Source: Persicaria tinctoria
Lineage: Eukaryota; Streptophyta; Magnoliopsida; Caryophyllales; Polygonaceae
Assembly (NCBI GenBank): GCA_037127255.1
Contig: JBANSL010000018.1
Span: 16,713,175 to 16,777,174 of the forward strand
Length of the DNA stretch: 64,000 nt
Reading direction: 5' to 3'
This document shows, one piece after another, positions 57,059-64,000 of the stretch. The notes under the pieces were generated by a model. It saw only the letters and a list, made by a program, of their open reading frames with translations. It was not told where the DNA came from and ran no database searches. The first letter of the stretch is position 1. The number at the start of each line of letters is the position of its first letter. Position numbers and translations under genes: made by a program.

Positions 57059-57896
57059 GTTCGATCTCTCTTTCTCTCCCTCTCTTTACGAAGACCTTGA
57101 AAATTGAAATTGATCTATATTATCTCTGTTTATGCTTCCTACCTGTGATTTATTATCAATTTTGGTTCCTTGTGTGTTGCGCTTGCTACCGTTTTGATGT
57201 ATGTGATGATACTGGAATGGTTGATCTACTATCTATTTGTTCTGGTCGAATACAAGGCCGTTTTGGATTGTCCTTGTTTTGCTGCTATCGATTGTATTTG
57301 TTCAGATATTGTTGTCGTACATATCGCCTCTGTTGAGGTTTTGTTTATTTGTTCAAACTGCGATATTAAGAAAATTAATTTTTGCAACGGATGCTTTTTT
57401 TTGTTCAAAGACGAATTGAATTAGTGTTGAGGAAGACATAATCGGTTCAGATGCTAAATATTGTGTGATTAATTTGTAATTTGACTAGCTGTCTATGGTT
57501 CAAATGTTTTGCTTCTGAATATTTGATTATGTGGTTCAGTTTTCTATTTTAGATTTCAGTACAGATTTTGTATCATCTTGATTCATGAGTGGATTTATAA
57601 CTATGCTTGGGGCTAATTTAGCAGTTCTAACCTTGTGCAATTTTAAAGAAGTGTTGAATGTTCATGGTGATACGTTTTTAATTGACTTAGCTTGATGAGT
57701 TGATATTGAGTATGTGCTTCAGAACTTCAGATTTCCATTTTGGATTTCAATGTCTACCTTTTTTATGTATCTTGCTACATGAATGTTTCTGCTTGTTAGT
57801 TAGTAAGATAGTAATAAACTTTAGAAGAATTCTTTATCCTATTTTATCGGGAGATGTTTTATAAAATTTTGTATTCTTCATGTTTCTGGTTCTTAG
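57059..57896 (+). other. 5'-UTR intron of EF1A copy 3
   Basis: The donor is CTCATTCCAG|GTTCGATCTC and the acceptor TGGTTCTTAG before TTAACAAGATAAC and the ATG. The length is 838 bp. The edges match copy 2. Confidence 0.83.
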
Positions 57897-57909
57897 TTAA
57901 CAAGATAAC

Positions 57910-59373
57910 ATGGGTAAGGAGAAGGTTCACATCAACATTGTGGTCATTGGACATGTCGACTCTGGGAAGTCCACCACCACTGGTCACCTTATCTACAAGC
58001 TTGGTGGTATTGACAAGCGTGTGATTGAGAGGTTTGAGAAGGAGGCCGCTGAGATGAACAAGAGGTCATTCAAGTATGCGTGGGTGCTTGACAAGCTGAA
58101 GGCCGAGCGTGAGCGTGGTATCACCATTGACATTGCTCTGTGGAAGTTTGAGACCACCAAGTACTACTGCACTGTGATTGATGCCCCTGGTCACCGTGAC
58201 TTTATCAAGAACATGATTACTGGAACCTCGCAGGCTGACTGTGCTGTTCTTATCATTGACTCGACTACTGGAGGTTTTGAAGCTGGTATCTCCAAGGATG
58301 GTCAGACCCGTGAGCATGCCCTTCTTGCTTTCACCCTTGGTGTGAGGCAAATGATTTGCTGCTGTAACAAGGTATAATCCTTATCCTTCTCATGCCTGCA
58401 TTATGTTGACAACTTTCTAATAAAATAGTATTGGTTGGTTCGTGCTCATCGTACTTGCGTTAATGACACTATTGTTCTTGTACAGATGGATGCCACAACC
58501 CCCAAGTACTCAAAGCCAAGGTATGAGGAAATTGTGAAGGAAGTTTCATCTTACATGAAGAAGGTTGGCTACAACCCTGACAAGATCCCCTTTGTCCCCA
58601 TCTCCGGGTTTGAGGGTGACAACATGATTGAGAGGTCCACAAACCTGGACTGGTACAAGGGCCCAACCCTTCTTGAGGCTCTTGATCAGATCCATGAGCC
58701 CAAGAGGCCCTCAGACAAGCCCCTCCGTCTGCCGCTCCAGGACGTGTACAAGATTGGTGGTATTGGAACGGTGCCCGTTGGCAGAGTGGAGACTGGTGTC
58801 CTAAAGCCTGGAACTGTTGTCACCTTTGGCCCTACTGGATTGACCACTGAAGTCAAGTCAGTTGAGATGCACCATGAGTCTCTCACCGAGGCTCTCCCTG
58901 GTGACAATGTGGGCTTCAACGTCAAGAACGTTGCTGTCAAGGATCTGAAGCGTGGTTTCGTGGCATCTGACTCCAAGAACGACCCTGCCAAGGGTGCTGC
59001 TAACTTCACCTCCCAGGTCATCATCATGAACCACCCAGGGCAGATCGGAAACGGCTATGCCCCAGTGCTGGACTGCCACACCTCCCACATTGCAGTCAAG
59101 TTTGCTGAGATCTTGACCAAGATTGACAGGCGTTCTGGTAAGGAGCTTGAGAAGGAGCCCAAGTTCTTGAAGAATGGTGATGCTGGCATGGTTAAGATGA
59201 TTCCATCCAAGCCTATGGTTGTTGAGACCTTCTCAGAGTACCCACCCCTTGGGCGTTTTGCCGTTAGGGACATGAGGCAAACCGTTGCTGTTGGTGTCAT
59301 CAAGAGCGTTGACAAGAAAGATCCAACTGGCGCCAAGGTCACCAAGGCTGCTGCCAAGAAGGGTGCCAAGTGA
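57910..59373 (+). CDS. EF1A: Elongation factor 1-alpha, copy 3 (one coding intron)
   Basis: Exons are 57910-58371 and 58486-59373 with a 114-bp intron at 58372-58485. The 449-residue product is identical to copy 1. The P loop, switch [13 protein letters not shown] (split by the intron) and the full beta-barrel domains are all present. DNA-level differences from the other copies are almost all at third codon positions, showing purifying selection, conversion or both. Copy 3 differs at seven silent sites in the first 272 bases of exon 3, where copies 1 and 2 are identical. It has its own TATA box and leader intron. It looks like a working gene. Confidence 0.98.
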
Positions 59374-59600
59374 ACCGCACAGTCTCTGGGTAATTGGTTT
59401 GATACTTCTATTCGTAATGGTCATTCAGACTTGGTTTATTTCAGCTTATATTCTTATTCTACATGTTTAGGTTATTGTTGTGTTGTTGTCCACAGTGTAT
59501 TGTCTTCACGAGTATCCATTGCCTATTCCCAAAATTGGGTCTTGGATCGACGGTGGCAAGGCAATATTACTGTAGTGAAGTGAATTTTTCTTCTGCCGTT
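59374..59600 (+). other. 3' UTR region of EF1A copy 3 with weakly conserved block
   Basis: ATTGCCTATTCCC, AAAATTGGGTCTTGG and CGGTGGC at 59518-59557 correspond to the 55-bp block of copies 1 and 2, about 150 bp after the stop. The rest of the UTR is unrelated. Confidence 0.6.
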
Positions 59601-60408
59601 TAGTTTTATCTGATTGTCTTGTGTGATCAGCATAGGAATTTTCCTGCTATTCCTGTGGCTGTTGAGTTGTTCTGGATGCCTATTTCATGGATAAACCGAG
59701 TTTCTCTTTATATCGTTGCTTATTCATCTCCTTTTTCCTCTTTTATTTATATTCCGTCCATTGCTATGTTCGAATCTGGTAGTTGTTCCTTGTGGATTAC
59801 TGGATTTTGATGATCAGGATCTTTGGCTCTTGTGTACAAATGTCTATTTTTCATGTTTGTGTTTGGTGTGAATGGTCTGCGAGAATGCTTAGCAAGGTCA
59901 CATACCACAACCTGCTGAGATGTACTTTCTTCACATTTTGATGCCACAAACCGTAGGCAAATCAGGCATTGATGTGCAAACTTGGTCAATTTCAATGTAC
60001 ATCTTAAAAAATTATCGTAGGTGTGACTTGTCAGAATGTTTTTATTATATGAAAACATAAACTAGTGTCCAAAACTACGTTAAACTAGTTTTTTCAATTA
60101 ATAATCTTTACTTGAATCATATATTTGGTATGTCACAAGTCACACAACACAATGGCATGTGTTGGCATCCAAAACTCCCTTAAAAAAATGTAACAGTTCT
60201 TAAGTTATTGAGGGTTTGTATATTTCTCTACTGTAGTGGGATATAGCATTATAGCTAGTGATATTTTAAAAAAAAAAAAGAAGAAGAAAAGAGTTTGTTA
60301 GTGATAAATAAAATTAGAAAAATGTTATTTTTATAATGTTATTTTTATATAAATGAAGCAAAATGCCTTAAAATTACTATCTTATTTTTCAGATTTTGTA
60401 ATGATAAA
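59601..60408. other. Spacer after EF1A-3
   Basis: No gene is recognised. It is AT-rich with A runs near 60270. Confidence 0.5.
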
Positions 60409-60480
60409 GGGCATTTGGTCTAGTGGTTTGATTCTCGCTTAGGGTGCGAGAGGTCCCGAGTTCAATTCTCAGAATGCCCC
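60409..60480 (+). tRNA. tRNA-Pro (anticodon AGG)
   Basis: The 72-base sequence folds as a cloverleaf: acceptor GGGCATT with AATGCCC, a D arm with TGGTCTAGTGG (A box), anticodon arm CTCGC-TTAGGGT-GCGAG with AGG, and a T arm with GAGTTCAATTCTC (B box). It closely matches plant tRNA-Pro. Compared with the usual sequence, a G-to-A change in the T stem makes one C-A mismatch, and one D-loop base differs. It may therefore be a weak or decaying gene. Confidence 0.93.
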
Positions 60481-60486
60481 TTTTTT
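60481..60486 (+). terminator. Pol III terminator of tRNA-Pro
   Basis: A run of six T directly follows the discriminator base. Confidence 0.85.
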
Positions 60487-60900
60487 CCCTTAAATTATTA
60501 TTATTACAGCTTGGCTCTTTTTTAACTCTATTTCAGTGTGATTTTTAATCTTGATTTCCCTACTAATAAACAGTATTGCATATTATACTATATATATTCC
60601 CTTATGAAATTAACACTAGCCAAAACCATCTGGTACACTCATTTCTTGATACAGAATGACCAATCTACTTTTGTTTCCCATAGATATTAGACAAGCACTT
60701 GGTCCCATTACAATTGAGGGGAACCATATATAACATCCTTACCAGCTAAATAGTAAGGTTTTATACGATGATGAATCAACTACTTAGTTAATGCCAGACA
60801 TTACATTATTTGGCTCTTAGGTTGCATAACTTCCCTATCGACATGGATGAACTTGATTACTGTATAGAAGTTGTCCAAACTAACGAGGAAACCGAACAAC
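60487..60900. other. Spacer between tRNA-Pro and the LINE stub, nothing recognised
   Basis: No gene or repeat was identified. Confidence 0.5.
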
Positions 60901-60912
60901 AAAAGAGTATAA

Positions 60913-61010
60913 AACCCTTTGCGTAGGGTCTTCCAAGTCATCTTTCGATGGCTGCAAGATCGTTGTGTCGATCTGCTTCTTACCTACTGTCAAAAAAAAA
61001 AAAAAAAAAA
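60913..61010 (+). mobile_element. Very short LINE 3'-end insertion with poly-A and 12-bp duplication
   Basis: About 80 bp ending CTTACCTACTGTC plus a poly-A run of about 20 are flanked by AAAAGAGTATAA (60901-60912 and 61011-61022). The end resembles LINE A just before its tail (TTTGCCTACTGTAAA). It is an extremely 5'-truncated retro-insert. Confidence 0.82.
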
Positions 61011-61022
61011 AAAAGAGTATAA

Positions 61023-62304
61023 CTTGACTTCACAAATTTTATGTCCAATTGGAAGTATAAGTTGGATAACAGGCCCATGCCATCTTATTAACCCAAAAGT
61101 AGATTGGGCCCAAAAGCTAATAATGTAATGTTCACCATTAACTATTACTAGATTGATTAAAAACTAATCACTTGTGTAGAGTTTTAAGTAGTGGCGATTG
61201 ATCAAAGGGACGCAATTACTTAAAGTGCAAATCTTTAATAAACCTAGAGACAGAGAAAATATTTGATAACAAATATAGTAAATCAATAAAAATACCTTAG
61301 GGTGTGTTTGGATACTAAGTGATTGTAATTATAATGCAATTATGATTATCATTACTTTAAAAGTGTGTGTTTAATGTAATTATAATGTATTGAAAATATC
61401 TTAGTATTTTTTTAAATATCTTAATTGTATCAATTAAACATTTACTGTTACATAAAGTTTATAATTATATTATAAGTTTAATGTAATTGATTGATAGAAG
61501 TACAATCTCCAAGCGGGCTTATATTTTAGATATATACTTGGAAGGTAATTAGAGAAATATTAGTTGTAAAAAGTGGTAATTAGTTCTGTAGCAATGATAA
61601 AAGGCAGATCACATCAATTTAATGATTTGGTCTAAAGTGGTGCATGAAACATCACCATATGACCGAATATATATAGTGGTAACAAAATTTCCACACACAC
61701 CTTATTTGACACCACACCTAACTTGGTCGGTCCAAAAAGTTCCAAACTACATATTTTTAACTTCTTTCAGTCGCAAATTGATGAGAATATAAAAGTTGAA
61801 GTTGTGGGATAGATCCATATTGATTAAGTCTTGCATATAAGACGGTGGGCTACTTCACCTAACACTAATTGGTTTTAGGATGGAATCCCACTCGGCTTGT
61901 GTGCTCGGCTTGGTTGGTGCGTGTATTGCGCTTGGGCGTACGTGGTCCCCCCACATCGTATATTACCCACCGTAATTTAACAAAATTTGTAGCAAATATC
62001 CAAATATATATATATAATATGAACGTGTGTTTGGTTGGTGGTATTATTTCTTAATTAAATTAACAAGTCTAAAATTTATTTTAATAAAAAAAATTAAATC
62101 TCTATAAATTATAACAAGTGTAGTCTATTAAAATTTAAAAAGACTATATATATATATTATTCTTCTCTTTTCATTTATTCACATACAAGTATAAATAAAA
62201 AATTCAATTTTATTATTTAAGCAAATATGGGGTGTGGAATTTAATTTATTTAGAAATGTAAATTTATAAGAAAATATTTATCACGAAGTGGCTTTCCATG
62301 CATA
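61023..62304. other. AT-rich spacer, nothing recognised
   Basis: A GGGTGTGTTTGG motif at 61310 looks like a MITE end, but no inverted partner was found. There are no coding features. Confidence 0.5.
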
Positions 62305-62699
62305 CGTAGACCCGGGCAAACGCGGTCACGGGTCGGACTTGGGACGGGCTTTAGTCCAAATTTTATCCCGATATTGCGGGCACGGGTCGGACTAAGTCCG
62401 CTTAACGGGTTGAAAACATTGTCCGAATCTGTCCGTTAATGCGGGCACGGGCGGCCCGCGGATATCCGCTAAATTTCACCGTTGTTCTCGTTAAAGCAAT
62501 GTTAGTAGCTGCTGCATTTCGACCTACGCAATTAATCCCCTAAAATACAAACTAGTGATTTCATCATTCAAAGATAGTTTTATATATATACAGAGTATAT
62601 AAAACTATTAAAAGTTCCGACCAAAAAAAATTAAAACTATTAAAAGTGCAATATTAAAATATTAAAATAGTTATATATATAACTATTTTAATTAAAAAA

Positions 62700-62780
<81 letters not shown>

Positions 62781-62936
62781 GCGGGTACCCCTTACGGGCC
62801 TAGCGGTCCGTAACGGGTAGATTGGCCTACCTAAGCCGGACTTAGCGGCCTGTATGGGCTTTTCCCTCTACCCAAGTCTGTCCAACTTCGCGGGCGGACG
62901 GGACGGGCCGGACGGGTCGGCCCGCGTTTGCCCAGG
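62305..62936. mobile_element. hAT-like non-autonomous element
   Basis: Inverted ends CCCGGGCAAACGCGG and CCGCGTTTGCCCAGG are followed inward by GGGTCGG/CCGACCC-rich subterminal zones. The 8-mer CATGCATA flanks it at 62297-62304 and 62937-62944. An alternative frame of the ends gives TGCATACG/TGCATATG, so the first base is uncertain. It holds no coding region. Confidence 0.75.
62697..62776. repeat. TA microsatellite inside the hAT-like element
   Basis: This is about 75 bp of nearly pure TA dinucleotides between the two GC-rich halves. Confidence 0.9.
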
Positions 62937-62944
62937 CATGCATA

Positions 62945-64000
62945 TGGTAGGGTGAAATAGAAAAATAATATTACAATCTCTTAGAAGCTGCTTTCCTAGC
63001 TAAAAATTTCTAAAGTTGAAATAACATTCTAACTAAAAAAAGATTTTCTCTAAAGTTGAAGCAAAACTTTTCTCTATTTTCTTCTTCATTATTTTAAATT
63101 TTGGTCGTATGCAATAGTCAATTATAAATTATGGATATCCCAACTACTTTAAATTTGGTCTTACATAATAACCTTTAATCTATATAAATATAGCATATTT
63201 AAAACTTTTCTCTATTATTTTTTTCATTCTCTTATTTTCACTACATTTTTTTTTAAAAAAAAACTAGGTATTCTAACCAAATCTTCTTCTCTATTTTTAT
63301 TCTCGTTATCCATTGTTCATCTCACCATCTTTCCTCGCATACATATACCTTTGAAGCTTTAGACCACCGATGTCAACTTCGAAAAAATTTCTTCAAAATG
63401 AAAAATAAAATAAATATTCTTTAAATTATTTTTATTTTTACTCTAATATTTTTTCCATCTTAAAGTTTTGAAGAATGTTGCTGATTAAGAAAAATCTCTC
63501 TATTTTTTCTGTTACTTAGCTCTATTTTGGAGAATGAGATGAAGAATCCGACGTTAAACAAAAAAATGTCTTAAAATTCCCTAAAAAGTTCAAAACGGAG
63601 AATGTGATAGAGACGCTCTTAGAACATTTGTTTTCATGGATGATTGAGATTTTTTTTTCCCATTTAGGGGTATGTTGGTTTAACACGAGAAGAATAGCTT
63701 CTAGGAAAATAAATTCCCACGAATTACACTTCTGACGAATTGAGAAAATATATTTGGTTGGATTTTATATGGTACCCACTCCGTTAATTAAAACATGTTA
63801 TTTTACGAAGTAAATCTAGTTAATAAAAATATGTCATTTTATTTATTTTGCCACCTACTTCATTGTCTTTGTAATAATTAGATAGATTTTATTTGTAGTT
63901 TTCGAGAAAGCAAAAAAATAGAGTAATAATAAGGAGTATAAGTGCATTTTTGTCTCTTTTCTTAAAAAGTGTGCAACTTAACTAGAGGAGTATGTAAGTT
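62945..64000. other. AT-rich spacer to the window end
   Basis: No gene, RNA or complete element is recognised. Confidence 0.5.

Noticed and set aside
15683..59600. Idea that the three EF1A genes are a recent 20-kb segmental triplication, given nearly equal spacing
   Set aside because: The intervening DNA differs completely between copies; equal spacing is due to unrelated transposons.
61306..61400. MITE left end starting TTAGGGTGTGTTTGG
   Set aside because: No inverted partner or target duplication was found nearby.

Overview
This is nuclear DNA of a flowering plant, probably a eudicot. The evidence is three intron-containing genes for translation elongation factor 1-alpha (EF1A), a plant-type tRNA-Pro gene, and a dense mix of plant Ty1/copia, Ty3/gypsy, LINE, SINE, Stowaway, MULE and hAT elements in AT-rich intergenic DNA. 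I could not name the species. Apart from the EF1A genes and the tRNA gene, almost everything that can be assigned is transposon-derived.

Layout. 1-1478: 3' end of a copia element (A). 1479-7509: a decayed LINE (A). About 7.9-12.5 kb: a TIR-bounded region full of short GTGACA/TGTCAC repeats, with an hAT element nested at 9462-10601. 12.5-14.5 kb: a second LINE fragment (B). 14854-15492: a Stowaway MITE and a tRNA-derived SINE. 15.68-18.4 kb: EF1A copy 1. 18.65-20.2 kb: a copia gag fragment and a retroposon. 20.68-21.66 kb: nested MITEs. 21900-34036: a chromodomain-type gypsy element that split a minus-strand LINE (C) and was itself split by a 7-kb Athila-like element (26723-33716). 35.4-36.55 kb: a Stowaway MITE and a MULE. 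36.64-39.3 kb: EF1A copy 2. 39.66-44.86 kb: a retroposon carrying a SINE and a complete gag-less copia element (B, 40354-44456). 45.2-49.6 kb: a decayed minus-strand copia (C). 50.57-54.83 kb: a 4.3-kb TIR element holding a GATATC-palindrome MITE, a solo copia LTR and tRNA-like inserts. 55.98-56.73 kb: a TIR element packed with ACGTG cores. 56.95-59.6 kb: EF1A copy 3. 60.4 kb: tRNA-Pro. 60.9 kb: a tiny LINE insertion. 62.3-62.9 kb: an hAT-like element.

How the genes relate. All three EF1A copies have a TATA-like box, a 5'-UTR intron of 838-895 bp and a 107-114 bp coding intron that splits the GTP-binding NKMD motif. All encode the same 449-residue protein except one Ile/Val difference in copy 2. 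Silent-site patterns change partway through exon 3, which points to gene conversion. Each promoter has a short transposon ending within about 0.25 kb of its TATA box.

I found no clearly new biological system. The most notable items are the EF1A conversion mosaic, the transposons at all three EF1A promoters, the three-level nested insertion, and several non-autonomous DNA elements whose families I could not name.
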